DNA of 64,000 nucleotides from Alsobacter ponti (GCF_024294805.1 NZ_JANCLU010000007.1:140335-204334), one strand, 5' to 3'; counted from the first letter of the stretch, positions 36,445 through 45,037 are shown. Numbers and translations are program-made. Notes: generated from the letters alone by a model not told the origin.

Positions 36445-38060
36445 GACCGTTCCTCGCGGCCGAGTGCCGGCGCTCCCCGCGCCTCGCGATCGAAGGCCGT
36501 CTGCCCCAGGCCCCAACCGGTGATCTTGTACTTCTCAACCTTGCTCGTCGGCGAGCGCGGAAGCGCGGAGACAAATTCGATATAGCGCGGCAGCATGAAG
36601 CGCGGCATGCGGGTCTCCAGCCAGGCGATCAACTCAGGCGCCGTCAGCGTCTCGCCGGGCTTGAGCACAACGACGACGCGGACGTCGTCCTCGCCTTCGG
36701 GCGCGGGATGCCCGACAGCGGCGCATTCGGAGATTGCGGGGTGGGCGCCGACATAGTGCTCCACGTCCCAGGAGGAGATGTTCTCCCCGCGACGGCGGAT
36801 CCGCTCCTTCACGCGATCGATGAAGTAGAAGTAACCGTCCTCATCCTGGCGTGCGATGTCGCCGGTGTGAAACCACAGATTCCGCCAGGCCTTGATGGTA
36901 TCGGCCGGCCTGTCGAGATAGCCCTGCATCATGATGAAGGGAAGTTTCGGCCTCAGCACGATTTCCCCAGGCTGGCCAACGGGAACCGGCATGTCGTTGT
37001 CGTCGACGAGCTGAACCTCGAAGTCCTCGTGAATCGTCCCTGTCGAGCCGAGCCGGCGGTGGGGATAGTCCGTGAACATGACGAGGCCCGTCTCGGTCAT
37101 GCCGTAGGCCTCGACGAGCTTCACGCCAAAGCGCTCCTCGAATTCGGGATCGTAGTGGGCGTTGTACATGCAGCGCAGGCGATGGCCTCGATCGAACGGC
37201 CCGGGCGGCTGGGCCTTGAGGATCGGCGGGATCGTGAAGATCGTATGGCCGACAGTGGCCCCGCACTGGGTCGCCTGCTCGAAGAAACGCGATCCGCTGA
37301 AGCGCTCGGCCACGACCACATGCGCGCCGACCATCATCGCGGGGAGCACGCCGAGGCGGCTGGCGAGTCCGTGGAACAGCGGCAGCGGTGTGAACAGGAC
37401 GTCGTCGCGCGTGAGGCCCACAGCCCTCAGGAATACGCAGGCCGATGAGAAGAACTGCGCGTTGGAGATCAGCACGCCTTTGGAGGGGCCGGTCGTGCCC
37501 GACGTGTACATCACCGAGTGGAAATCGCGATAGGTGCTGGCGATTTCCGGCTCGTCGCCCTCGGGCACGACGAGGTCGTTGAAGTCCATGACCTGAACGC
37601 CGTCCGGCAGGCCGGCCACGCCCTCATGGCCGCCCACGACGGCGATCCATTCCAGCGACGCGCGATCGGCGTCGTCCAGCGTGGCCAGCGCACCGACGAG
37701 GTCGCGGTGGATAACGATGCCCCGGCTCTTCGTTTCCCGGAGCGGGGATCCCAGCAGGAAGCCGGTGTATTGCGGATTGATGGGAACCATGGCCGCGCCC
37801 CGCAGGCAGGCCGCGTACCAGGTAAACACGAACTCCGCGCAGTTGGGCAGCATCATCGCCAGGAACTGATCCTTGCCCAGCCCGTGCATGGCCAGGCCAC
37901 GGGCGACGCTGCGGACAATTCGATCCGTCTCCTCGAAGGTGTAGGTTCGCCCGGCGCAGGTGAGATACGGCCTGTCAGCGTCGACGGTGGCCCGGTGGCG
38001 GAGGATGGGTCCCAGCGACCGATGCTCGAGTGGCAGCCGGTAAAAGTCGATTCCGTTCAT
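36441..38060 (-). CDS. AMP-forming acyl-CoA ligase
   Basis: A 539-residue CoA ligase of the carnitine/crotonobetaine-CoA ligase-like group. The motifs are YTSGTTGPSKGVLIS, PLPLFHGLASRLGVL, EAYGMTETGLV, HTGDIARQDEDGYFYFIDRVKERIRRRGENISSWDVE and a C-terminal PTSKVEKYKITG, where the catalytic lysine sits. It activates a carboxylic acid with ATP and CoA. It starts at 38060 (MNGIDFYRLPLEHRS). Together with the two CoA-transferases it gives this operon two different ways of making CoA thioesters. Confidence 0.92.
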   Translation of the reverse strand: MNGIDFYRLPLEHRSLGPILRHRATVDADRPYLTCAGRTYTFEETDRIVRSVARGLAMHGLGKDQFLAMMLPNCAEFVFTWYAACLRGAAMVPINPQYTGFLLGSPLRETKSRGIVIHRDLVGALATLDDADRASLEWIAVVGGHEGVAGLPDGVQVMDFNDLVVPEGDEPEIASTYRDFHSVMYTSGTTGPSKGVLISNAQFFSSACVFLRAVGLTRDDVLFTPLPLFHGLASRLGVLPAMMVGAHVVVAERFSGSRFFEQATQCGATVGHTIFTIPPILKAQPPGPFDRGHRLRCMYNAHYDPEFEERFGVKLVEAYGMTETGLVMFTDYPHRRLGSTGTIHEDFEVQLVDDNDMPVPVGQPGEIVLRPKLPFIMMQGYLDRPADTIKAWRNLWFHTGDIARQDEDGYFYFIDRVKERIRRRGENISSWDVEHYVGAHPAISECAAVGHPAPEGEDDVRVVVVLKPGETLTAPELIAWLETRMPRFMLPRYIEFVSALPRSPTSKVEKYKITGWGLGQTAFDREARGAPALGREERS

Positions 38061-38097
38061 GGTGTCAGGCACACAAGCCTCGTCTGTGACTCGGTCG

Positions 38098-39009
38098 TCA
38101 GGTGATGGCGATGGGGTTGAGGGGGCTTCCCACACCGCCCACGATGCGCAAGGGAGCCGCGACGAAAAGGAACTCGCCGACGCCCGCCTCCCGCAATTCT
38201 TCAAGGTTGAACAACTCCATCAGGTAGATCCCGCAGCCGCGAATGAGAGCGCGGTGAACGGGGGCGGCCTTTCCGCTTTCAGTTGGGATGACCTCGACCG
38301 CGAAGTTGTCGGCGCCGACAGCCGCGACGTCGCGCTCAGCCAGCCACTGCGCGGCGGCCATACCGATCCCGGCCTCGGACTTGAAGGCGCTGACGCCCTC
38401 GGACGCGAAGCGGGAGAGCCAGCCCGTCCGGAACAGGACGATCGAGCCGGGTCGAACACGGACGCCCTGTCGCTGCTCGCACGCCTCGATGTCGGCCGGC
38501 GTGATCACGTCGCCGGGCCCGAGGCTTTCAACGCCCCTGAGCGCGCACACGTCCAGCATCACGCCGGGCCCGACCAGCGGCGGCGTCTTGTCGATGCCGA
38601 GACGCGCCGCGCCGTTCGACCGGACGCCGGAAAGCGGAAAGCCGTTGAACAGCCGATGCTCGTCCGCGATATGGGCGAGCGCGTCCATATGGGTCGTCCC
38701 GTGGGTCGGCAGCATGACGACATCGTCGACCGACTGGAAACCCGTCCGGCGCGATAGACCGGCGGCGTAGTCGCCGCCATCGATGCGCATGTAATGCTGG
38801 CAGGCGGGGCGGCCGGGCAGCACGGGGGCGTCGGCCTCTCCGATCGGGAGGGCGAGGCTGAAGACCCGCCCGTCGCGAACCAGGCCCACGGCCTCCTTGA
38901 CCACCTCGGGCGTCAGGAGGTTGGCGGCGCCGCGCTCGTCGCCTTCACCCCAGCGGCCCCAATTCAATTCGGAGAGCGGGCGCTCTCCGTCGGTCGCACG
39001 GTCGTTCAT
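38098..39009 (-). CDS. Cyclase-family metal hydrolase (kynurenine formamidase-like)
   Basis: A 303-residue member of the cyclase/kynurenine formamidase family. The metal-binding motif HGTTHMDALAH lies at 103-113. Family members hydrolyse amides, lactones or cyclic anhydride-like bonds using zinc or manganese. Its start overlaps the end of CoA-transferase gene 1 by four bases (ATGA at 39006-39009). A role in opening a ring or lactone in the same pathway is likely, but the substrate is not indicated. Confidence 0.88.
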   Translation of the reverse strand: MNDRATDGERPLSELNWGRWGEGDERGAANLLTPEVVKEAVGLVRDGRVFSLALPIGEADAPVLPGRPACQHYMRIDGGDYAAGLSRRTGFQSVDDVVMLPTHGTTHMDALAHIADEHRLFNGFPLSGVRSNGAARLGIDKTPPLVGPGVMLDVCALRGVESLGPGDVITPADIEACEQRQGVRVRPGSIVLFRTGWLSRFASEGVSAFKSEAGIGMAAAQWLAERDVAAVGADNFAVEVIPTESGKAAPVHRALIRGCGIYLMELFNLEELREAGVGEFLFVAAPLRIVGGVGSPLNPIAIT

Positions 39010-40169
39010 TGGCCGGCCCCGACCGGCCGAACGCCGCCCCAGCCATTGGCCCGAATGTCGCGGCTATGCTCCCCCGGAAGCGGGGCGCGGCGCACCTCAC
39101 CCGGATTGCGCGCGAACTTCCACGGCGTACCGGACAGCGTCATCTGTCCCCGCGTGGGCGCGGCGACATCGACGAGCATTCCGTTCTCGCGATAGTGGGA
39201 ATGGTGCCGGAAATCGTCGAAGGAGGATGGCTTGGCCACGGGCACGGCGTTTCGTTCCATCGTGCGGACCCAGTGTCCGATGGAGCGTGACGCGAAGACG
39301 GGGTCCAGCAAGGCATCCAGTGCATCCCGGTTGGCGACGCGCTCGGCGTTCGTGGAGAAACGCGGGTCCTCGGCCAGTTCCGGCCTTTCGATCGCCGCGC
39401 AGAACCCCTGCCACTGATGCTGCGACGTGACGGACACCGCGACGAAGCCGTCAAGCGCGCGGAACAGCCGATCCGGCGCGAGATAAGTGGTCGCGCTGCC
39501 CATTGGGCGGGGATGGCCGCCCGCCAGGTGCTCGGCGACCCGCACGCGCTGCAACGCCATCGCAGCCTCGACCATGGTGATGCGCACCAGCCGCCCTTTG
39601 CCCGTGCGTTCCCTCTCGATCAGTGCGGTGAGAACTCCCTGCACGATGCACATGGACGTGTTGACGTCGAAATGTCCGTACCAGCGCACGCGCTGGCGTG
39701 GCGCTCCGGGAGCGCCGTTGACGGACGTCGAGCCCGTGAATGCCTGGATATGCGGGTCGGTGGCGCCGACCGTGACCAACGGGCCGGACCATCCGAAGCC
39801 CGACGCCGACGCGTAGATCAGCCGCGGATTCGATGACGAGAGCTCCTCCCATCCGAGGCCGATGCGGTCCGCGACCCCAGGTCGGAAATTCTCGAGGAAC
39901 ACGTCCGCGCCGGCGATCAGCGCCTGCGCTTCCTTGCGCTCGTCGGGCTTCTTCAGGTCGAGGACAAGGCCGCGCTTGGACACGTTCATCGAGATGTAGG
40001 TGCTCGACAGCCCGCCCTGCGTGGGCATGACGTTGCGGATGAAGTCCCCCTGGGGAGATTCCAGCTTGATGACGTCGGCGCCGAGCTGGCCGAGCAACGC
40101 GCCGGCCCATGGACCGACGGCCCCCATGCTGGCGTCCACGACCCTCACTCCGTCAAGCGGGCCCTTCAT
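39006..40169 (-). CDS. Type III CoA-transferase, Asp-containing subunit
   Basis: A 387-residue CaiB/BaiF (formyl-CoA transferase type) protein. The interlocked-dimer fold is recognisable from LDGVRVVDASMGAVGPWAG, LLGQLGADVIKLESPQGD, RGLVLDLKKPDE and ENFRPGVADRIGLG. The catalytic aspartate of this family, which forms the acyl anhydride, is present as D168 in WYGHFDVNTSM. Its gene overlaps that of the second transferase by ATGA. It moves CoA from a donor thioester to a carboxylic acid. Confidence 0.9.
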   Translation of the reverse strand: MKGPLDGVRVVDASMGAVGPWAGALLGQLGADVIKLESPQGDFIRNVMPTQGGLSSTYISMNVSKRGLVLDLKKPDERKEAQALIAGADVFLENFRPGVADRIGLGWEELSSSNPRLIYASASGFGWSGPLVTVGATDPHIQAFTGSTSVNGAPGAPRQRVRWYGHFDVNTSMCIVQGVLTALIERERTGKGRLVRITMVEAAMALQRVRVAEHLAGGHPRPMGSATTYLAPDRLFRALDGFVAVSVTSQHQWQGFCAAIERPELAEDPRFSTNAERVANRDALDALLDPVFASRSIGHWVRTMERNAVPVAKPSSFDDFRHHSHYRENGMLVDVAAPTRGQMTLSGTPWKFARNPGEVRRAPLPGEHSRDIRANGWGGVRPVGAGQ

Positions 40170-41350
40170 GGCGAATTCCTCCCCTTTGGAGGTCCGGGCG
40201 GCCACGAGGCTCCGGCGATGTCGCCGGGGCAAGGCGCGGCGCGCGGGCGTGGATCGGCGACGGTTGCACCGTCGAAGGCGAAGGGGGTCGCGACCTGGCG
40301 GGTGGCGCCCTCCGGCGCGCCCTCCACGCTGACCAGTGGATTGAGGTGGCGCATTTGCGGGTGGGCCAGGATCTCCGCGTAATCGTGGAACTTGACCGAA
40401 ATGCCTCCGAAGCCATTGATGAGATCGGACGCCTCCTGCGAGGTCATCGCGCGGAATGCGGCGTGATAGACAGGGCCGTGGCTGGCCTTGCGATCCCCGA
40501 TGTAGATCGTCGATCGCCAGTCCGCGTATTCGGGATCGTCGGGAAGGTGGCCGAGCCCCACGGCCTCGCAGAATTTCACCCAGCCGTCCCGCTCGCCATG
40601 GCGGAAGTCGAACGTCACCTGGCCGTCGCTGGTCTCCCACCCGATATCCGCGGGCCAGTGCGGACCGTTGAGGTGGAAGCCTTCCCACTTGTCGGGATCG
40701 CTCTGCGCGGCCAGCAAAATCTGCTTTTGCGAGAGGAGCTGTCCCAGCAGGGAGATTTCGCAATAGTCTCCCCGCCCATCGCGTTCCCGGCGATACAGCA
40801 TCGCGAGCACCGCCTCCACGGCGGCCATGCCGCCGCCGACCGAGGCAATCTCGTATCCCACGCGGCAGGGAGCCTCGGGGCGGCCCGCATAGCGGTGGAA
40901 GCCCGCCAGCACCTGGATGACGAGTTCCGATCCCGCACGGCCCGCGAGCGGCCCTTGCAGGCCGATGTCGCTGATCTCGCAGACGCAGAGGCGAGGATTG
41001 GCGTCGCAAAGCTCGCGCCACGCCATTCCGGCGAGCGCCCGCGTTTCGGGGTCCTGATGCACGACCACCACGTCGGCGTCACGGAGCAGGCCGGCCAGCA
41101 CGTCCCGGTCTTCGGCGGACCGCCAGTCGACGATGATGCTGGACTTGCCGCGGTTGAGGTGTTCGAAGATCGCGGATCGCCCGTCGGCGCAGGCCGGCCC
41201 CCACTGGCGCGCGCGATCGCCGCCCGGCGGCTCGACCTTCACCACGCAGGCCCCCAGGTCCGCGAGCTGCATTCCGCAAACGGGGCCCGCTATCCCCTCG
41301 GCGATTTCGAGGATCCTGACGCCCCCCAATATCCGGAGGAACTCGCTCAT
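40166..41350 (-). CDS. Type III CoA-transferase paralogue lacking the catalytic Asp
   Basis: A 394-residue CaiB/BaiF-family protein, the first gene of the 14-gene unit. It retains LGGVRILEIAEGIAGPVCG, LADLGACVVKVEPPGGD and NRGKSSIIVDW, but the position aligned with the catalytic aspartate of the paralogue is S170 (GYEIASVGGG), with a glutamate three residues earlier. It may form a heteromer with the neighbouring subunit, as BbsE and BbsF do in benzylsuccinate CoA-transferase, or use a different mechanism. The end is proline-rich (about residues 378-394). The upstream gap to the LysR gene holds two palindromes. Confidence 0.85.
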   Translation of the reverse strand: MSEFLRILGGVRILEIAEGIAGPVCGMQLADLGACVVKVEPPGGDRARQWGPACADGRSAIFEHLNRGKSSIIVDWRSAEDRDVLAGLLRDADVVVVHQDPETRALAGMAWRELCDANPRLCVCEISDIGLQGPLAGRAGSELVIQVLAGFHRYAGRPEAPCRVGYEIASVGGGMAAVEAVLAMLYRRERDGRGDYCEISLLGQLLSQKQILLAAQSDPDKWEGFHLNGPHWPADIGWETSDGQVTFDFRHGERDGWVKFCEAVGLGHLPDDPEYADWRSTIYIGDRKASHGPVYHAAFRAMTSQEASDLINGFGGISVKFHDYAEILAHPQMRHLNPLVSVEGAPEGATRQVATPFAFDGATVADPRPRAAPCPGDIAGASWPPGPPKGRNSP

Positions 41351-41483
41351 CACTTTCCTCCCGGCCCTGTGAAGGGGAGCCGTCGCTCGCGAAGGACGGA
41401 ATGCACCCCCCGTTCTTCTCCGCGGCGAACCGATCAAGTTCTGTTTGCAAAAGACTAGCGGCCACGACACCATGGGTCCAAGA

Positions 41484-41496
41484 CATAGTGCGTATG
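41484..41496. promoter_or_regulatory. Palindrome in the LysR/operon intergenic region
   Basis: CATA-GTGCG-TATG is a perfect 13-base inverted repeat, 35 bases upstream of the LysR TTG start and 134 bases upstream of the first CoA-transferase gene. Its position between divergent regulator and target genes is where LysR operators lie. It does not match the exact T-N11-A form. Confidence 0.35.
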
Positions 41497-41502
41497 GCCA
41501 AA

Positions 41503-41517
41503 ATGCCGCGGCGGCAT
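41503..41517. promoter_or_regulatory. Candidate LysR operator with T-N11-A form
   Basis: ATGCCG-CGG-CGGCAT is a perfect 15-base inverted repeat whose T at 41504 and A at 41516 satisfy T-N11-A, the LysR-type binding pattern. It ends 13 bases before the TTG start of the LysR gene, so binding would also repress the regulator's own gene. Confidence 0.45.
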
Positions 41518-41530
41518 AGGAGATGCGACC

Positions 41531-42481
41531 TTGGACCTGCGGGAGCTGCGGTATTTCGTCTACGTGGCGGAGCTCAAAAGTTTCTCCAAGGCCTCCGTGC
41601 ATCTCCGCATCGCTCAGCCGGCCCTGAGCCGGCAGGTTCGAAAGCTCGAAGAAGAGCTGGGCGTTCAGTTGCTCGTTCGGGCCGGCCGGGGCCTGCAGCT
41701 CACAGAAGCGGGCGCTCTCCTTCACAGCCGCGCACAGTCTCTGATGCGCCAGACAGTCCAGATCGCCGACGACGTTCGCGCGCATGCCAGCGCGGTGAGC
41801 GGAACGATCACCGTGGGGGTTCCGCCGGCGGCCGGTGAGGTTCTGGTTCCACTGGTGGTGCGCAGATGCGAGGAGCTTTACCCTGGCATTCGTCTGAACG
41901 TTCTCGAGGGATTCAGCGGCTATCTCTACGAGAAGCTTCTGAACCAGGAACTCAATCTCTGCCTGCTCCACAACCCCGTGGCCCACAGGAACCTGGACAT
42001 CCACCGCCTCCTCGTGGACCACATGCATCTGGTCGGGCCGGGCCCGAACGTTCAGGGCGTGCCGCCCGCAACGCCCGCGCTTGCCGCGGACTTTGACCGC
42101 CTGCCCCTGATCCTGCCGTCACGGCCGCACAGCCTCCGACTCCTGCTTGAGAACAATATCGCGGAGCGGGGCTCGCGCCTGAACATCAAGCAGCAGGTCG
42201 ACGGGCTTCTGATCATCAAGGCGCTTGTTCGCGAGGGGCTCGGGTACACGATCCTGACGTATGGGTCCGTGTACCGGGAGGTCGAGGCAGGCACCATGAC
42301 GGCCGCCCCGCTGACTCCCGAGATCACCTGGACGCTCTGCATGGCGCATCACCATGAGCAGAGGCTCTCACGGCCGGTGCAAGTGGTCATGGAGATCATT
42401 CGAAACGAGGTTCATACCCTCGTTTCCCAGAACAAGTGGCGAGGCGCGTCCCCGTATTTGCCCAAGCGCCAGACGGCCTGA
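41531..42481 (+). CDS. LysR-family transcriptional regulator
   Basis: A 316-residue LysR regulator. The winged HTH is at the N-terminus (MDLRELRYFVYVAELKSFSK, then QPALSRQVRKLEEELGV) and the co-inducer-binding domain starts at about residue 90 (SGTITVGVPPAAGEV). The start is TTG with AGGAGA upstream; no ATG in the same frame fits. It is divergent from the 14-gene unit with 180 bases between, which is the normal geometry for control of that operon in response to a pathway intermediate. Confidence 0.93.
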   Translation: MDLRELRYFVYVAELKSFSKASVHLRIAQPALSRQVRKLEEELGVQLLVRAGRGLQLTEAGALLHSRAQSLMRQTVQIADDVRAHASAVSGTITVGVPPAAGEVLVPLVVRRCEELYPGIRLNVLEGFSGYLYEKLLNQELNLCLLHNPVAHRNLDIHRLLVDHMHLVGPGPNVQGVPPATPALAADFDRLPLILPSRPHSLRLLLENNIAERGSRLNIKQQVDGLLIIKALVREGLGYTILTYGSVYREVEAGTMTAAPLTPEITWTLCMAHHHEQRLSRPVQVVMEIIRNEVHTLVSQNKWRGASPYLPKRQTA

Positions 42482-42611
42482 ACCCGAAGACGGCACGCCT
42501 ATGCCGCGCTGGCAATCGCCGTTTCACCAATCGGCATTGGAGCGGCGCTCCCCCGGCCGATAGCATCCTGCGCGACCGACAGCAGGCGCTCCGCGCTGGG
42601 AGGTATCGCGC

Positions 42612-43619
42612 ATGCGCACCGGGCTTACCGAACGGCTTGGCATCGACGTTCCGATCATTCAGGCGCCCATGAACTGGGCGACCGACGCCCGGCTTGTCGC
42701 CGCGGTGTCGGCGGCGGGCGGCCTCGGCACGCTGGGGCCGAACGCGGGCGCACGGGAACCGAGCACCGATCCGGCGGTGACGGGCGAGAGGCTGCGGGCG
42801 CAGATCCGCGCGGTGCGGGCGCTGACGCCACGACCCTTCGCCGTCAATGTTCCCATCGGGCGGGGCGGGGCCCGCGTCTTCAGCGACCGAGCCGTGGAGA
42901 TCGTGCTGGAGGAAGCCGTGCCGGTCGTCATCGTGGCGACAGGCAGTCCGGACGTCTACACGGAGCGCCTCAAGGCGGGTGGCGCGTTCGTCATTCATGC
43001 CACCGCTTCCGTCAAACACGCCGTCAAGGCGGAGAAGGCGGGTGTGGACGCCGTGGTGGCCGAGGGCTTCGACGGAGGCGGGCACAGCGGCTTCGCCGAA
43101 ATCCCGATGGCCGTCCTCGTCCCGCAGGTGGTCGACAATGTTGGGATCCCGGTGATCGCGGCGGGGGGCATCAGCGACGGGCGCGGCCTTGTCGGCGCGC
43201 TCGCGGCCGGCGCCCAGGCCGTCTACATGGGCACGCGCTTCATGGCCTGCGAGGAAGCGCCGATTCACCCGAGGGTGAAGCAGGCGCTCGTCGATGCGGA
43301 TGACACGGCGACGATGTCCTGGGGCCGCTCGACCGAGGTCGCCCGCACCCTCGCCAACGGCTTTGCGAGACGCTTTCGTGAAATGGAGCTCGCGGGAGTC
43401 AGCGCGGCCGAACTGCACCAGTTCATCGCGCACTACCCGCCTGGTCCCAACCGGCGTGTTGGCGGACTTGTCGCCGGCGACATGGAAGACGGCGAGATCT
43501 ACGCCGGCGCGGGAGCGGGCCTGATCCGAAGCGTGCTTCCGGCGGCCGAGATCGTCGCCCGGACGGTTCGCGAAGCGCACGCCGTCATCGGCCGGCTGGC
43601 GGCAACGGGAAGCAATTGA
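42612..43619 (+). CDS. Nitronate monooxygenase / 2-nitropropane dioxygenase-family flavoprotein
   Basis: A 335-residue FMN-dependent TIM-barrel enzyme. The conserved VPIIQAPMNWATDARL opening, the AEGFDGGGHSG loop, the flavin-binding PVIAAGGISDGRGLVGAL and YMGTRFMACEEAP segments are visible. The characterised enzymes oxidise nitronates, but many family members act on other substrates or are enoyl reductase-like. GGGAGGT lies upstream of the ATG at 42612. It follows the LysR gene on the same strand with 130 bases between, so co-transcription is possible but not certain. Confidence 0.88.
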   Translation: MRTGLTERLGIDVPIIQAPMNWATDARLVAAVSAAGGLGTLGPNAGAREPSTDPAVTGERLRAQIRAVRALTPRPFAVNVPIGRGGARVFSDRAVEIVLEEAVPVVIVATGSPDVYTERLKAGGAFVIHATASVKHAVKAEKAGVDAVVAEGFDGGGHSGFAEIPMAVLVPQVVDNVGIPVIAAGGISDGRGLVGALAAGAQAVYMGTRFMACEEAPIHPRVKQALVDADDTATMSWGRSTEVARTLANGFARRFREMELAGVSAAELHQFIAHYPPGPNRRVGGLVAGDMEDGEIYAGAGAGLIRSVLPAAEIVARTVREAHAVIGRLAATGSN

Positions 43620-43972
43620 ATCGCCGCCTGGGCGCGAGACCTGCTCTGCGCTCCGCCGAACTGGCGCCCCGTCTCGGCCGGCGGCATTGGAGGCATTTGC
43701 GCGCACGGTTGGAGCCGTCGTCGGGCAAGGACCTCTCGACCTCGCGAGGTTGAACACCCTCCACGTCCGGACGCCCGCGTTCGGGGCCGGCTCCATCGCC
43801 TGTGAGGATTTGCCTATTTAACGACGAAATACGGAATTTCCAAAAAACCACAGATATCCATGTTGATATTCGGCCTGGGCTGGAGCACAGTCGGTGTTGT
43901 CAGGTGACGGGTCGATCCGCGTGGCGAACGCGCCCTGTCGCTCGTGGATTCACAAAAATTGGAGACGCCGCC
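43620..43972. other. 353-base gene-poor stretch at the right edge of the catabolic region
   Basis: Between the nitronate monooxygenase gene and the binding-protein gene. About 43810-43875 is markedly AT-rich (TATTTAACGACGAAATACGG and following bases), unlike the surroundings. It includes ATATC-N6-GATAT at 43854-43869. It probably holds the promoter of the next gene and may be a junction, since the DNA to the right again has the GC-extreme composition of the left flank. No protein-like frame was found. Confidence 0.5.
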
Positions 43973-45013
43973 GTGATCATCGACCGCCGGACTTTGATGA
44001 TGTCGACCGCGGGCCTGGTTCTCGCCGCGGGGGCGAGGCCCGCTTCGGCGCAGGGGGCGGTGGCGGTACGCGTGGGGTTCGTGCCCGTGATCGGGGCGAG
44101 CGCTCTCTACGTGATGCAGGCGAGCGGCATGGCCGAGAAGGACGGACTGAAGCTCGCGCTGACCAAGTTCGACTCCGGTCCGAACGCCATCCAGGCGCTC
44201 GCGTCCGGCACGCTCGACATCATGGTCATCGGCGTCTCGCCCATCGCGGTAGCGAAGTCCAAGGGCATCGATGTCTCGGTGGCCGCTTCGGGCGCGTATG
44301 GCGGGTCGGCGTTCGCGGCGGGGCCGGCGCTCGACAAGGCGTTCAAGGAGGCCGGGGGCGATCCGGCCAAGGCCTTCGCCGCCTTCCGCGCCGCGAACGG
44401 CCGGCCGGCGAAGCTCGGCACGCTGCCGCCCGGCGGCGTGCCCACGGTGGCGCTGCATCACTGGCTCTGGAAGGTGGGCAAGGTCGACAAGGCGGACGTG
44501 CAGATCGTCGCCATGGGCATCGAGGCCGTGCAGCAAGCCATGCTCACCGGCGCGGTGGACGGGGGCACGCTGCTCGAACCCTCGGTGACTATCGTCACGG
44601 ACCGCGACCCCCGCATCAAGCGCATCGCCGTCGCCACGGAGATGTTCCCGCAGATCCCGGGCGTCGTCATCGCCGTGAGCGGCGCCTTCCTGAAGGCGCA
44701 GCCCGACGCGGCCGAGCGCTTCGTGGCGCAGGCGATCCGCGCCACCGAGCTGATCAAGTCGGCCCCGGACAAGGCCGCGCCTTACGTCAACGCGGTGCTG
44801 GGCGGCGGGCTGGTGAGCGAGAGCCTGATGGCGGCGGCGCTCAAGTCGCCGGCGGTGAAGTTCGAGACCGACCCCCGCGTCACGGCGGCGGCGACGGCCG
44901 AGCTGCTGGCCTACCAGGTCGAGCTGGGCGATTTCCCCGCCGCGCCGAAGACCGAGGGCCTGTTCGACATGGCGCTCTACGAGCGCGCCGCGAAGCGCGC
45001 GGCCGCCAACTGA
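43973..45013 (+). CDS. ABC transporter substrate-binding protein (NMT1/TauA-like), orphan
   Basis: A 346-residue periplasmic binding protein. Residues 1-27 form a signal peptide with an arginine pair (DRRTLMMSTAG), so Tat export is possible. The core has VRVGFVPVIGASALYVMQAS, the LDIMVIGVSPIAVAKSKGI region and KLGTLPPGGVPTVALHHWL. This fold binds sulfonates, nitrate, pyrimidine precursors or aromatic acids. The start is GTG with GGAGACGCC ahead of it. No permease or ATPase gene is adjacent, so it must use a transporter encoded elsewhere. It is convergent with the oxidoreductase cluster. Confidence 0.88.
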   Translation: MIIDRRTLMMSTAGLVLAAGARPASAQGAVAVRVGFVPVIGASALYVMQASGMAEKDGLKLALTKFDSGPNAIQALASGTLDIMVIGVSPIAVAKSKGIDVSVAASGAYGGSAFAAGPALDKAFKEAGGDPAKAFAAFRAANGRPAKLGTLPPGGVPTVALHHWLWKVGKVDKADVQIVAMGIEAVQQAMLTGAVDGGTLLEPSVTIVTDRDPRIKRIAVATEMFPQIPGVVIAVSGAFLKAQPDAAERFVAQAIRATELIKSAPDKAAPYVNAVLGGGLVSESLMAAALKSPAVKFETDPRVTAAATAELLAYQVELGDFPAAPKTEGLFDMALYERAAKRAAAN

Positions 45014-45037
45014 GGCTCGCGGCCCCCGCGGGTCGCC

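Noticed and set aside
43585-43851. A possible 88-residue minus-strand protein after the nitronate monooxygenase gene
   Set aside because: Arginine-rich composition, overlap with the end of a certain gene, and no recognisable domain.
43854-43869. ATATC-N6-GATAT as an operator
   Set aside because: It lies in an AT-rich patch where such short repeats arise by chance, and no regulator gene is adjacent on that side.
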